Shown here in pieces: positions 46,901 to 58,454 of a stretch of 64,000 bases of DNA; the stretch's first letter is position 1, and every line of letters starts with the position of its first letter. The stretch covers positions 301,808 through 365,807 of the forward strand of contig WION01000027.1 in NCBI GenBank assembly GCA_015039365.1, written 5' to 3'. Made by a program: the position numbers and the translations under genes. Source of the stretch: Amanita rubescens (lineage: Eukaryota > Basidiomycota > Agaricomycetes > Agaricales > Amanitaceae). The notes under the pieces are model-generated. The model was not told the DNA's origin and searched no databases. It worked only from the letters and a program-made list of their open reading frames with translations.

Positions 46901-47511
46901 AATCGCCCTTTCAATTGATGTATGGAACATCCCCGGTTGCACTTCCCCTTGTCTCAAACAAGACAAATACACCAACCGCCGATAACCGCATCAACTCCTT
47001 GTTCCGCGCACGAGAAGAAGCACTCGCCGCACATGATCTAGCACGAGCTAAGATGATAGAAAGAACAACGAGAAAGACTAAACCGTTCAAAGTCAATGAC
47101 AAAGTATGGTTAGAATCTAGGAACCTGAAGATTCCTTATCAGAGCAGAAAGCTCGCACCTAAACGAGAAGGTCCCTTTTCCATCAAAGAAGTCTTAGGAC
47201 CAGTGACATATCGTCTCACGCTACCAAGACAATGGAAAATTCATAACGTATTCCACGCCGCCTTACTAACGCCGTTCAAAGAAACTTCCTTTCACGGAAT
47301 AACAGAAACAAGGCCCCCTCCCGATCTGATCGAAGGAGAACAAGAATACGAAGTGGAAGCACTACTTGCACATCGCAAGTTTAGAGGGAAATTACAATTC
47401 CTAGTAAAGTGGAAAGGCTATGACACCAGCGAAAACACATGGGAACCAGAAAATAACTTGACGCATATGGAAGACCTCCTTCTAGAATATAAAAGACGAA
47501 GGAAACTCTGA
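43900..47511 (+). CDS. pol: Pol polyprotein with C-terminal chromodomain
   Basis: In the -1 frame relative to gag; the first ATG is at 43915. Aspartic protease with DCGAEG in place of the usual DSGA (about residue 53) and ILGLPWL; reverse transcriptase with KLDIRWGYNN and catalytic YMDD (about 429); RNase H with LQTDASDRAIG and DRELFAIYYAL; integrase zinc finger H...H...CRACQQMK, then DDE core with MDFITDLP, SDRGPQF and HPQTDGQTERYN; GPY-like region; chromodomain ending LVKWKGYDTSENTWEPE (about 1148-1200), which usually targets integration to modified chromatin. No stop or frameshift, so probably functional. Confidence 0.97.
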   Translation: MTVGLMTVDEVSDTPDSTLDISHVTVQSISKRRLSVPIKVETENNTENLVALVDCGAEGIFIDKRIAHKWRKRKTLRPIRVYNVDGTINKEGEIDEQCLITFEMNGKRMTEWFYVSAIGKQTIILGLPWLEKHNPDVNWREKTLEFRDSEQDKIKASLRSICQQIDRIAMPEWEEDLVIGYLMSHKGSQTTDHRWNTHTFEDIGSWSEDEYDQVTIARYTPAQQMEHKYHQTEEVYTLPPEYSAWKDVFEKKASERFPESRSWDHQIELRDDFIPKRGKIYPLSPKQQNTLDEWIKEHVEKGYIRPSKSPQASPFFFVEKKEAQKLRPCQDYRYLNEYTKPNAYPLPLISDLMIKLKDSEYFTKLDIRWGYNNVQIKESDRWKAAFITNRGLFEPNVMFFGLRNSPATFQAMMDDYFRDFTEKGWLVIYMDDMLIHARTKEELEIRTKQVLERLQKHDLYLKLEKCKFAAQEVDFLGTVISKNTIKMDPIKLAGIRDWPTPTTVKQVRSFLGFGNYYRRFIFGFAHLARPLHDLTKKNKLWTWTAECQVAFDLLKERFTSAPVLMMPDVNKPFILQTDASDRAIGAVLMQKDDNGDLHPCGYLSHALTPTETRWQIYDRELFAIYYALYNEWRYLLEGAEHPVIIHCDHKNLLYYREPQRLTNRQARWWNDLSRFNIKLTHIPGAKLIIADALSRRPDHMTKDEPEELITMLPKELFVRTIAEDLRNRAIEITVKDEFAQSIKKCLKEKGTPPLRTALSDWTLDDELILYKGKSFIPPDTDLRRDIIRDFHESPTSGHPGFFKTLALLKEYYWWPLMSKMVKQFIDGCRACQQMKSNTHPTAAPLMPIKSHAHRPFQQITMDFITDLPTSNGFDSIFIVVDQGLTKGVILMPCNKTITADETADLYIRNVFKNFGLPDVMISDRGPQFASHVFNGIMDSLKIKHKMSTAFHPQTDGQTERYNAELEAYLRIFCAYEPDTWNKMIPIAQFAHNSRTHEALKQSPFQLMYGTSPVALPLVSNKTNTPTADNRINSLFRAREEALAAHDLARAKMIERTTRKTKPFKVNDKVWLESRNLKIPYQSRKLAPKREGPFSIKEVLGPVTYRLTLPRQWKIHNVFHAALLTPFKETSFHGITETRPPPDLIEGEQEYEVEALLAHRKFRGKLQFLVKWKGYDTSENTWEPENNLTHMEDLLLEYKRRRKL

Positions 47512-47536
47512 AATATCATTCACATACCAAGTTATT

Positions 47537-49270
47537 ATGCAAAATGGAAACGACACCACCGACGCCGTTCAGCATTTCCCCTGGTCTGAATTCTACGCTG
47601 GAGAGAACACCGACACCCGACTCACCACTCTCACTGAATCCCACCGACCTCGACTCGTTCTCCATACCACCGACACCGACGAAGAAGACACTGACCCGAA
47701 CGACTTCGTTGATGTTCCCCACAGATCTCCCGATCAAACCTCGTCTCAGACGATCCCGATCACTCCCACCGAAACCCAGGAAACCCACCACGGAACATCA
47801 GAAACTCTGGCTGTACCTGGACGAATTACGGAAGATCGCAATAGCCGACCGATCCCACCTAGAAACGCTGAAGACATTAGCGTTACCTTACATAGAGAGA
47901 CGGTACTTGCCGGTCACGCTTCGACTCAATCTCATAACGAATCTATTCGAGGCAACGACCAGAGTCACGGTACAGATGGGACTAACCGCGATATGGCTGG
48001 CTCCATCATACGAACCACCCCCGATCTCTATCTCAGTTATCACGGAATTACTACTTACACCAAGGTTAGAGACCGCGTCACTCTAATCTGTAACGCCGCT
48101 AGATTACAGGTCGACATCTTTGACCAAGAAAGGATAGCTCGAGTCTGGCGACTTCTCATGGACTTCCGAACCGCCACTACCCTTGCCGGTCAAGCCCGAG
48201 ATCAGTACAACTATCATTGTGCCGATTTAATTGAAACGTTTGTAAACGTTACGTCACTATACTGGGAAGACGTTCATCCGAAAGGAGGAAACCTAGATCA
48301 ATTGGCGATAGATCTATTACGACGACTTCTCACAGCTGACATCGAACGTTACATCATCCTTGCTATAGAAAGCATTGACGATCAAAGGTTTGGACTAAAG
48401 ATACAGCCTCACGATCAGAACAACCGCATTGCTGTCAACCATTGGTTTCGCGCTACCGAAGCTACACCCGACCGACACCGAGCAACTAGATGCATTATGG
48501 AGACAGATCGTAAATCGAGAGAAATCTGGTGCCTCACCGGAAAGATCCGAGACCTCTTGTCCAGTATCCAAGGAGACACAGAATGGACTACAACCGAATT
48601 CGCAGATGGAGTTCCCCTGTATCAACTCACTAGCGACCACATTGCGCAGATCAATAATGCGATCAGCGATCTCGATCTTCATCGCCGAATCCGTACAACA
48701 GGCGATCTCATTGAGGAAGAACCGAAACGAGATAAGAAGGCTCCTCCTCCTCCTCGATCCGCATCACCCCCAACCACCACCGTTATTCACCACGGAGTCT
48801 GGAATATTCCTGTCCCCACTACTCGACGAAACGACACTCCGCCTTCTCGACGACCTACGACCCGCAGTATGACAAATGCCGCCAATCAACGCCCCCACCG
48901 TTACAACCGCTGCATTCACTGCCGAGGAAAGCATGCCTCTGAGGATCACCATCTTGCTACTACAATTCCTCCTGTGTCTACTCTACCTCCACGCGCTCCC
49001 ACGCGCCGACGCGATCCGACGCCCGGTCCTTCCACTAAGAAGAAAGGACGTTCTCGAACTACCGCAGATGCCACCAATACCTCCGCTTCCACTAGCCGCC
49101 GCCCTCATCAGCCGAAGAAGAAGGGAAAGAAGAAGGCACACCACGCGTCACAGTGTCAGGCATGCGTCAACGGGCGACAATGCGACGGAGCCGACGACGA
49201 CGCCTGCGATCTTTATGGCGACTACGGCTATCAGCACGACGACGACGCCATGCACAATATGAACACCTGA
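47537..49270 (+). CDS. Third ORF of the chromovirus, novel protein with zinc-knuckle-like motif
   Basis: 577 codons beginning 26 nt after the pol stop, still inside the element. The N-terminal third is Thr/Asp/Pro-rich and low complexity. The middle is structured looking (RDRVTLICNAARLQVDIFDQ, LYWEDVHPKGGNLDQL). The C-terminal third is proline/arginine-rich with CIHCRGKHASEDHH, like a Gag knuckle, then KKKGKKK and a Cys-rich end (CQACVNGRQC). No membrane segment or signal peptide, so not an envelope. Perhaps a second nucleic-acid-binding protein. Typical chromoviruses end after pol, so this is unusual. Overlaps another long frame at 47544-48086. Confidence 0.75.
   Translation: MQNGNDTTDAVQHFPWSEFYAGENTDTRLTTLTESHRPRLVLHTTDTDEEDTDPNDFVDVPHRSPDQTSSQTIPITPTETQETHHGTSETLAVPGRITEDRNSRPIPPRNAEDISVTLHRETVLAGHASTQSHNESIRGNDQSHGTDGTNRDMAGSIIRTTPDLYLSYHGITTYTKVRDRVTLICNAARLQVDIFDQERIARVWRLLMDFRTATTLAGQARDQYNYHCADLIETFVNVTSLYWEDVHPKGGNLDQLAIDLLRRLLTADIERYIILAIESIDDQRFGLKIQPHDQNNRIAVNHWFRATEATPDRHRATRCIMETDRKSREIWCLTGKIRDLLSSIQGDTEWTTTEFADGVPLYQLTSDHIAQINNAISDLDLHRRIRTTGDLIEEEPKRDKKAPPPPRSASPPTTTVIHHGVWNIPVPTTRRNDTPPSRRPTTRSMTNAANQRPHRYNRCIHCRGKHASEDHHLATTIPPVSTLPPRAPTRRRDPTPGPSTKKKGRSRTTADATNTSASTSRRPHQPKKKGKKKAHHASQCQACVNGRQCDGADDDACDLYGDYGYQHDDDAMHNMNT
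47544..48086 (+). CDS. Alternative overlapping frame in ORF3 region
   Basis: 180 codons in the +1 frame relative to ORF3, with an ATG seven bases after the ORF3 ATG. Its second half (LWLYLDELRKIAIADRSHL, ERRYLPVTLRLNLI) looks more protein-like than the overlapping ORF3 segment. The same frame is open again at 48429-48872 and 48876-49262. Either dual coding, or the real protein switches frame through a splice or slip. Not decided. Confidence 0.4.
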   Translation: METTPPTPFSISPGLNSTLERTPTPDSPLSLNPTDLDSFSIPPTPTKKTLTRTTSLMFPTDLPIKPRLRRSRSLPPKPRKPTTEHQKLWLYLDELRKIAIADRSHLETLKTLALPYIERRYLPVTLRLNLITNLFEATTRVTVQMGLTAIWLAPSYEPPPISISVITELLLTPRLETASL

Positions 49271-49297
49271 ACGTTTTGTTGTTGCGGTCAACAACGT

Positions 49298-49310
49298 AGG
49301 GGAGAGCTAG
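49298..49310 (+). other. Polypurine tract
   Basis: AGGGGAGAG (49298-49306) just before the 3' LTR, the expected place for plus-strand DNA priming. Confidence 0.7.
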
Positions 49311-49761
49311 TGTTACAACACGGTACGGACTCCCGCATTATGCTTACATGATATGTCGGACATGTTTATTTCTTTATGCATACCTTACTCATCGCTCCCC
49401 TTATGCTCGATTCATACGGACTAACTCGTTCCCTTTGTTATACCATCCCTTGTTCCACATATGACGCCGTCCTTATACTTACTTTCGTACTTACCTTTAT
49501 ACATTAATTAGTACGTCTCATTGTACTTGCTAGTATAAGTACCGCATGTATTCTAGAGTCGAACCCTAAGTTCGACTTAGCTGTTTATTGTCGTCTGGCA
49601 ATATAACCGTACTCTTAACTCATCTACCACAATCGTCCTCAGATCCTAAGTCAACGCCTTGACTTAGTATTGAACTTATAATCTTAACGTTTGACTTAAG
49701 ACTTGTAATCGTGACTAGAGTTGCCGTTGCAACTTAAGTTGAGATTAACGAGTTCGTAACA
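49311..49761 (+). repeat. 3' LTR
   Basis: 451 bp; I could find no difference from the 5' LTR by eye. Followed by target-site copy CCGAG. Confidence 0.97.
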
Positions 49762-49766
49762 CCGAG

Positions 49767-50288
49767 CCTCTCATGTGCCTCGCTCGCATGGCTTCGGCCC
49801 CCACTGTGTTTCCTGTATAGAAAGCTTAAGTTGGCGACAGGAATGGATAATGATGATTGCACGAAGAGGACGAACTACGTAAGACATACGATGGAGTAGT
49901 TATGAGACGGAAGGAAAAGGGAGTAGAAAAAGGGGAGGAAGATGTTGCATTGACCCAGCACGACACCCAACCTTGCCTTGTCCGCAACTGACTGTAACAG
50001 GACTATACCAGACACGAAGTTGAGGCGAGTCATGTTCATTTCCTGGGCACAGCCTTTTGTTGATAAACTGACAGGGGTGCACCGATTACCCTCGAACGTT
50101 CAACTGTCACACAAAAGTCGCGGAACGTCACGTAGAGTCACATAGCATCTGAATCTGCACTCTGGTCACTGATGGTATCAAGTTCCGTGAAGCGAAATGC
50201 AAGGCTGCGGGGGGAGAAGACCTCGTGATTCCCGCAAGGAGGTCTACATATACATGGAACGCCTCACTTTTCAACTTCAACTAACAAC
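49767..50288. promoter_or_regulatory. Region between LTR element and sacsin-like gene
   Basis: No gene apart from the putative 5' part of the disrupted minus-strand gene at its left edge. Close to the sacsin-like start are ACATATACATGG and a pyrimidine/CA-rich leader ending CAACTAACAACATG, a normal fungal promoter/leader. Confidence 0.45.
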
Positions 50289-53200
50289 ATGAGCGATGGT
50301 TTCGGCGAAAGAGTCAGTCCCATCGCGGCCATCCGAGCAATTCTTCATGATTACCCCTTTTCTGCAAGTATACTCCGAGAACTGTTGCAGAATTCGGATG
50401 ATGCAAAGGCTACAAAGCAGGTCCGTGCTGTGCTACTCATGACTGGGAGACAACATTGAAAACCACAGATTTTTGTTCTTGACATGGGGGAAAATGGGGA
50501 AGACTCCGCGTTAATGGCATACAATAATTCTCAGTTCTGTGAAGAGGATTGGAATGCGATCCAAGTCATCCACGAGTCGTCCAAGAGAGCAGATACATCG
50601 TAAGTTCGTCGATTTCCACAGTCAGCTACCATTGCTAACCTCTTGTAGTAAAATAGGTAAATATGGTGTAGGTTTTAGAGCTTGTTATCACGTATGTCGA
50701 TCCATTTTGTTCGCCAACGACACTGAAGCGTGCATAGGTCACCGACAAACCTCAAATCCTTTCGGGGTCTTCGTTCGCCATTCTTGACCCTATCCGGTCT
50801 GGTGGCAAGAGAATGGTCTACAAGAATTTTATAGAAACAGACCATCGAAAACATTTCGACGTCTTCCTTGACATACCTACTGAACCCTCTTCCTCTCCCG
50901 GCATGGTCTGGTTACCGTCCAGGCTGCCTCTTTTCTCTAAATCTTCTTTTCCTGGCACGGTCATCAGATTACCGCTTCGATCATCACCGAGCGAACTAAG
51001 CGAGCGCGTCGTACTCGTGAAGGAGCTTGATCAAATGATCCAGGATTACATTGATGAAGAGTTGAACATTTCACTTCTATTCCTCAATAGCCTCAGGACG
51101 ATCGAAATATGGAAGGTTTATGGTGGAAACAAGACACGCATAGCTGCGTGGACTAAATCTCAGAGGAAGGCTGAACGTCAAAGCAACGAGTCTCCATTTT
51201 TCATCCGCAACTTGGTCCTATCGAACGGGAACACAGAATTCTCTTGGAGGATTATTCAGGCAAAGAACATAGAAAGCGATGCCAGGTCCCGTCTCTCAGC
51301 CCAGGTTGGCGGCGAGGCTGTGGACCACATATTCAAAAAACACAAATTAAGCCCTGATGTGCGCATCGCTTATCCGTTGTTTTCTGACGGGTATACCTCT
51401 GGCCGCCTATTCACGTTCTTGCCGCTCCCGTCTAAGACGGATTTCCCGGTACATATACATGCGTTGTTTGCATTAACTTCGTCAAGGCAGAGCTTGCGTA
51501 ACCGAAGTGAGACCGGAAGTGTGGCCGGTTCTGACACTGAGTACGCATATATTCCCATTTGCCACGATTGTCGCTGAAAGCTCTTATTTAGCGTTTTAAT
51601 CAAATGGAATAGTCTGCTATTTGATTACTATATTCCGCAAGCATGGACTTATCTTTTGAAGATTTTGGCTGAAGACGCTATATGCCAAGATATTTTCAGC
51701 TCTTGGCCTCCCTATCGTTTGTCAATAACGTCTGGTGATGGCTTGTACTGGCAAAACATTCTTCAGGCGACATTTCATTTAGTGGTCAATTCTCGTTCAG
51801 TGATATGGCCGAAAGTGTCTGACAAGGGCACGACGACGTATGTGGCTCTGAACGCTTCCCTTGTCGTGGCTAGAGGACAGATTAATTTGGATATTCTGAT
51901 TGCCTTGGCCTGGGTTGGTCTGACGATGGTTCAATTGCCCCAGTCCCATATGCAGCTCCTTGACGACTCTATCACTAAGTTGACTCCACGCGTTGCCCGC
52001 GATCAAATTATTCATCGTGGCTTGGCCTCCGTAGGATTCGATGGTTTGTCTCAGAACCAAAGGAGCGTCCTATGCGAGTACTTTCTCTCGGACAAGGATT
52101 TTTGCAGCATATATGGACTTCCCCTTCTTCCTACGGTAGATGGATCGTACATATCCGTTGACGACAGGAAGACGACGACTCAGCGCCACATCGCCCTAAC
52201 CCCCGATGAAGTTGATGTATTCAGAGCATCAGCGGGCGATGCTATATCTCTAGATCAGTTGCGACCCGAAATAGCTGCTTTGGTGCGGGAAAAGGGCATG
52301 ATTCAAGCCAATATCGATCTTCTTTCGCCATCGTCGGTTGTCGCTTACTTGTCAAAAGAGCCTGAGCCCTGCAGCGACCAGCAATTGTTGCAGTTTTGGT
52401 CGTGGTTGAGCGAGTGGCGACACCGTGATCAGGTAATGGAGCTCCTTAAACCCAATGCCATGCTTCGTCTTGTTCCGACGTCGAAAGGCCCACGACATCT
52501 CTTGTCCACCGTGTTTCGGGCGCCGCCAAGCGGAGGCTTTTCGTTACTAGAGAAGTTGGGACTTGCCTTTGCTAGCCCTCTGCTCCCGAGTATGGTGATT
52601 CAGTTCCTAAATAATCACGGAGTAATCAAAGATGTCAATGATATGAATGACTTATTGGCGGCTATCGATTTGACAGGATTGCAGCCCCTCACCGATGACG
52701 AAGCGAAGTCGGTGTTCGATCATATTTCTACTTCTTACAGGTCACTTTTCCCCGGTAACATCGCCAGGCTGAAGAAGCTCCCCATTTTTCCGGTTTTGGT
52801 TCCAAGCGCGGATGTGCAATCTGGACTTGTCAGCAATACCTCGGTGACGTGGCAAAGCATCGACGGCCTTACCATCAAGGGGATCTCGCCTATGTCACTT
52901 ATCCCTTTGACTGACAGCACGAAGTTCCTTGACCGGATGTCCTGCTTTAGTGATTCATCATGCTCTTTATTGAAGGCACTGCATTTACCCATTCTCAAGG
53001 ATGAAGATGTTTTGCTCCTTGCCTTCAGACAATTTTCTTCTCAGCCGAAGCCCGTCCGTGCATTGTTTGTCTCGTACATTAGACAAAATCACAAAAAATG
53101 GACCAGTAGCGTTACATCTGAACTTCAGAAGACACAGTTCATTCCGTCATCAGATGGTACCTTGCGATCACCGATCGAGGTTCTTGATCCTACTTCTGTG

Positions 53201-56200
53201 CTCAAAAGTCTTTTCCCTACGGCTTCCGGTGGCTGGTTTATCCCAACTGTGGAGGACGACTACGATCAAAAGATACTCGACTGCCTTCGGGATATGGGGA
53301 TGATGAAAACAACCTTGTCTTTTGATATAGTGCAAGAAAGAATCTCCTACATCTCAACAAATCACGCGTCGGCTGAGGCATTGCTCATCACTCGTCGTCT
53401 GCTTTCGCTCATGAATGACTCAAGTTTCATTTGTGCTGGTCTTTCTATTGACCACTCCTTGCGCTGGTTACCGACGCGGGTTGGACTTGCCAGCCCGAAA
53501 GAATGTATCGATTGCGCACATTGGCATGCCGATCTGTTTGACGAAGTTCTCACCACTCTTGATAAAAACATCTCAATTACATCTTCTTTTCGGTCACTCC
53601 TAAACTGGGACAAGCCTCTTCCTCTGGACGTCCTTACGAAGCAATTGGACTGTGTTCTGAAACGGCCGAATTCTGACACACAATACCGTAAAGTCAGGGA
53701 AATTATCAGGGAGTTGGCGGGTCGCCACCTCGGCGATGCAGACGCTAAAATTATACAAGAAGCTATCGCTGACCGGCTTTGGGTACCTACCAAATCAGGC
53801 ACATTAGCGCGGCCCTCTCGTGCTGTGTTTGCAGGCGCGGTCGATTCGAGTTGCTTTTATGAAATTAGCTTTTCGAAAGCGGATAAGCCAATATATCACT
53901 TCCTTACGAGGATGGGATGCCTTGATCAGTAAGTTTTTGCTACAACTAGGAGGAAATCATTTGACAACCAGTCAGGCCTACAGCATCTGCGATTATAAAC
54001 GAACTTGGTGCATTACGGGGAAAAGCAGGAACGGATAGAATTGTTGTTCAGCAGGCGGTGCAACTATTGGAAATGTTACCTAAATCGATCACCGACGACG
54101 AACGGGCCTCTCTTCTGGTTCCTATAACCACAGGGGAATTCATGCCATTGAATACGGTGTTTTATTACAGAGGCGGGGTTAGCATGGCTGACGAAAAGAT
54201 AATCATCGGCCACCATCTTATCAGTGAAAAACTTGCGGGGAAAATTGGCATGAAGCATTTGGGTCTTGGAGAAGTAGAGAATGATATTGACTTGGGAGGA
54301 AACCCCATTACCATCATTCGCAATACTCTACAGCAATATGATCCTGAACAATTCCTCACAGAATTCATCGCAAATGCATCTGACGCAGGTGCTACACGAT
54401 TCAGCATTCTGATAGATAATCACGAGTCCCCAACAGGGTGCCTCCTCTCAGAGGAACTGGCAGAATTTCAGAGTGCATCGTTGGTCGTACACAACGACGG
54501 GATCTTTTCGCAGAACGATTTCATAGGAATATTGGACACTGGTATTGGCGGAAAGAGGAGAAAAACTAACGTTATCGGCCATTTTGGACTAGGCGCACTT
54601 TCAATGTTTCATTTTACAGAGGTAAGAAGTGGCATGGTTGATCTTCCGAAGACTAACTTTCGTACCTAGCTGGCCATGATTGTTTCGGGAGATCACGTCC
54701 TTTTTCTGAGCCCGTCAAAGCATAACTTGTCATTCTGCGGGAAACACTCGCTTCTTCTTCCATTACAGACCGTCAAACGGTAATATCTGTTTAAGAGACA
54801 CTTCTCGTTTTGATTCCCGTTTCAGGTTATATGCCGACCACCTTGAACCATTGAATGGATTATTTGGTTTTGACCTTTCGTCCACTGAATCGTACCAGGG
54901 GGTTAGTATCGTCGCTTCAAGCCCGTTCGCTCTGCTGACCATTCTCAGACCTTGTTCAGGCTTCCGCTCAGGAATGAAGGATATCCACTTCTGGATCCTG
55001 TATCAACGACACCTTGGAGTATAGCAAAGGTTCAAGAGATGCTTCTTGCAGAGTTCAATAAAGTGGCGTACAAATCGCTTTTGTTCACGGGGCTTGGTTG
55101 TATAGAGCTGCATAAACGGCAGAATGGCAATATCGAACCGCTTTGCGCCATCAACAGTAGCCGTGTACCTGACAATTTTACATCCGACGATTCGATCAAA
55201 TCTGAAACGGTGACTTTTGAATCAACGAACCTGCAGCTACCCAAATGGCTTATCGTCACCATGGATGTTATTCTCCCGGACAATATCAAGGCACTGCTTA
55301 CAAAAAAATACGAAATGTATCATCTTTTGCCCATGCGCATCGCCGCGGCGCTGGATAGTAACCGGGTTCAGAAGCTGGAACATAACTTGTTTTGCGCTTT
55401 ACCGTTACCCATCATCACGCCTCTACCAGCCCACATCTCTGCTCCATTCATCCTGGAACAGGAGAGGCGAAACATACGCATCCACAGTGACGGGATAGAA
55501 TGCGACTATAACCGATGGTTATTGTCGTCCGAAATTCCGCGGTTGTATCTTTACTTGCTTGAAAGGCTAATACAGACTCAAGGCATCAATCTTTCGTGGT
55601 GGCCTGCGCAGCACAGCCTCGACACCAATTCTCCGAGTCAGCTTTTCATGAACGCCTTTTGGACTTCCAAAATCCTCAGGGAGACCCCAAGACGTATTTT
55701 CGCCAGCAAATATCATCCTACGTCTTTCTTGAGCCCACATGACGCTATATTATTCTCCGCAAAAGCGGATGAATACTCACGATGCAGCCACATACTCCTT
55801 AAACTACTATCCGTTGCTAAACCTTTGAATGTCACAGAACTTCCTATTCATTTGTTCAAATCCGCTGTAAAGGCGCAGTTACATTCTCTCGATGGCGAAC
55901 TTGTCAAAACTTTCCTAGAAAGTGCCCCACCACCCATCCACTGGTTGAGCATGGACGAAATCAGCACCTTAACGTGGTACCTATTGCACAAGAAGGTGTC
56001 GCTGGATGGGCTATCGCTGATCCCGCTTGCAGATGGTTCCTGCGCAAAGATCTCTTTACAAAATGCCGACACAACTTATTACGCAGTAGGGCGACATCAA
56101 ACCGCCGTTTACAACCTGTTCTCGGCCAATCGGCTTGTACACAGAGATTTCGACGTACCCAACGGCCTTATCAAACTTGGAGTGAATGTTTTGCGTCTAG

Positions 56201-57952
56201 ATGAACGAGGGATCGTAGAGCTTCTGGAGGAACGCATTCAGCCTGCACAGGAATTTCTTGGAAATGAAACGCACCGAACTTGGATTGCTTCCTTCTGGGA
56301 TGCCAGGCTGGACGTTTCTCCAAAGTTTATTTCCCACCTTCCCCTGATTCCGACACTTCTGCTATTTCACTTCATCTCTTTGACGGAGGTTGAAGGGCGT
56401 TTTATTGCTATTGTTGATTCAGAAAAAAGTGCAGAAGGCTTCGACTATAGTATCCTGCAGAAAATTGGAATAACAATTGTCCTCCGGAAATACGCCTCGC
56501 TGGTCATATACAGGAAGGGGGAGCTGCCGATTTATCAAAAATTTTTAGAGTATATGCGGCAAAATCAGTCAAAAGGGCTGAACGCGATTCGAAATCTCAA
56601 CTATAGTGATCGCGAAAAGCTGGGGCGCTGGGCTCGGCTACAGCTCTCCTCCACTCCACCGAATTTGGTGGATATCGCCTGTAGGTTACCTATCTGGCGT
56701 GTTCAACAACGCGGCAAGCCTGTTCGCCTTGGCGCCCTGGACGGCGCTATTGCCCTCCCCTCCTCTATTCCATCCGACATTCTGTTGCCTTTTGTAGAAC
56801 ATCCTGTCGTCGACTGGGAGACCAGTATGACGAGCGTCAACAAAAAAGAATGCACTGTAGAGCGTGTCACTAAATATTTGCGTATTCATCCTGGGACTAA
56901 TTTGTCGTCCGCCATCGAGCAAATGGCGTACAAACGATTTCTGAAGCACTTCCTGGATTTTGAAAGGGTTGAAGGGTATTCATTGCTAGTACCTAACGAG
57001 GCTTGGATTCTGACGCCGGTCGAGAGATTGTTTGAAAGGAACAAGGTCTTTCTAGCAGCTTTTAGTCCTGAATATCTCCTCCAGAAGGGGTTTCAGGATA
57101 TTGTTCATCAGTTGGAAAAGTACGGTTTGAACCTCCAGAGTCGACTTGATCTTGACATGTTCATAAAATGTGCGAAGGCATTTGATCAAGACTATAGAGA
57201 CGAGGACAAGAGCAAACTCTCACGGTGTAGGGTGTTATATCAATATTTCAATGGACTTTCCCTCCAGTACCAACGCGATGCTCGCCGGTGCAGTGAACTG
57301 GATCAACTCAGATTTATTCCGAGGGATCCTGCGAGCAGGATTGGTTACGATGGGATCGATTTGAAGAGTTATATGCAGCGCCGTGTGCTCTCTCCTAGCG
57401 AAATTACTATTAGCAAGTATGAAGCCATCTGTTGGAGCCAGAGAGGTCGAGTTGATCCCCAACCCAACCCAACTTTATGTGGTACCTATGAAAGCTTGGG
57501 AAAGCCGACTGAAAGAGAAGTTGTACGTATTGTTATTATTTTTTAAAAATTCAATTCTCAGTGAATGTGAACAGGCGAAACATCTCAAAGTCCTTGCCGA
57601 GATTGGTCAAATGCACGGTCACCGTTCGGCGCTGCTGTCAGACCTCAAAGCAACCTACAAGTGGCTGGATGATCGGTCATACGATATTTCTACCGTCATT
57701 ACGGAGGAGAAAATATTCCTCAACGTTGACAATCCTGATTCGGATGAGTGGGTGTGGCACTCTGCCTCCCAATTGCGAGACTTTGGGGCAGCTGAAGCTT
57801 TTCTTCGGAATTACGACCATCTGTTGAAAGCGACTGGCGTTGGGACAAAGAAAGCAACGGCGACACGTCTCCAAGAAAACATTCATTTTATATCGCTTTT
57901 CGCATTTATCTTTGCCTTTGGGTCTTTCTATTTTGGCACTACATCATTTTAA
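50289..57952 (+). CDS. Sacsin-like protein with two HATPase modules
   Basis: Ten exons with fully consistent phases: 50289-50420, 50469-50599, 50649-50691, 50738-51540, 51592-53928, 53976-54621, 54670-54779, 54826-54901, 54949-57522, 57575-57952; product about 2409 aa. The N-terminus is a sacsin/Hsp90-type ATP-binding module: ILRELLQNSDDA, LAYNNA-like AYNNSQF, SKIGKYGVGFRACYH, PQILSGSS. A second diverged module at about residue 1257 has EFIANASDAGA, VVHNDG, TGIGGKR and GHFGLGALSMFHFTE, and LFRLPLR. The rest is long alpha/beta filler typical of sacsin repeats. The extreme C-terminus is hydrophobic (ISLFAFIFAFGSFYF), a possible membrane tail. Sacsin in animals is a chaperone; large HATPase proteins in fungi have no settled role. 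Its location among CRN genes suggests a role in stress or conflict, which is inference. No lesion seen. Confidence 0.92.
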
Positions 57953-58454
57953 TTTAGCACCTTTGCGAATTTGTTTTCTTGTAGGGTGCGCGCCACTTAC
58001 AAATAAACATCGCTAATTTGCGGAATTCTTTTTCAGATGATCTTGCAAATTGCAATGATGGCGCTGTTTACGGTAGTGACTAGTGACGCTTATAAATAGC
58101 AAATGAAAATGACACCAATCTGACTCAAAATTCTGTCATGCGTGCTCTATAATGATAATAAGGCAATTCTTCACACCTAGATATACTCACTAGGATCGCT
58201 CATCGTATATTCTAAACGTGTGATATTGACTTCGAGTCCGCAGGTCGCGGAACTGGCTTCAATGACATCATCATCCACGGCTGCAACAGTGTCGATCGTT
58301 GCTTTGTGGATTGCCCTGACGATGTAATTCCGCAGAAAATCGTTGTGCAGGTCTCCATGTCCTACGGATCATCGATAATCGATAACAAAAGTCACCGTTT
58401 TAAATTTGAACGAATCATCGATTAATCATCGGATATAAGATTGTTAGGTACACA
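57953..58454. other. Intergenic, AT-rich start, no clear gene
   Basis: A plus-strand stretch near 58243-58400 reads as GFNDIIIHGCNSVD in one frame but without start or end. It may be a remnant. Nothing else recognised. Confidence 0.4.

Larger units (their letters stand above)
41619..49761 (+). mobile_element. Complete Ty3/gypsy chromovirus LTR retrotransposon
   Basis: 8143 bp, bounded by 451-bp LTRs that I read as identical, with termini TGTTAC...GTAACA and a 5-bp target duplication CCGAG (41614-41618 and 49762-49766). It holds gag, pol with protease, reverse transcriptase, RNase H, integrase and chromodomain, plus a third ORF. Intact frames and matching LTRs indicate very recent insertion. 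Confidence 0.97.

Noticed and set aside
49270..49761. Possible promoter or tRNA-like primer match in LTR
   Set aside because: The primer site is explained by self-complementarity; I could not recognise a tRNA 3' end match.
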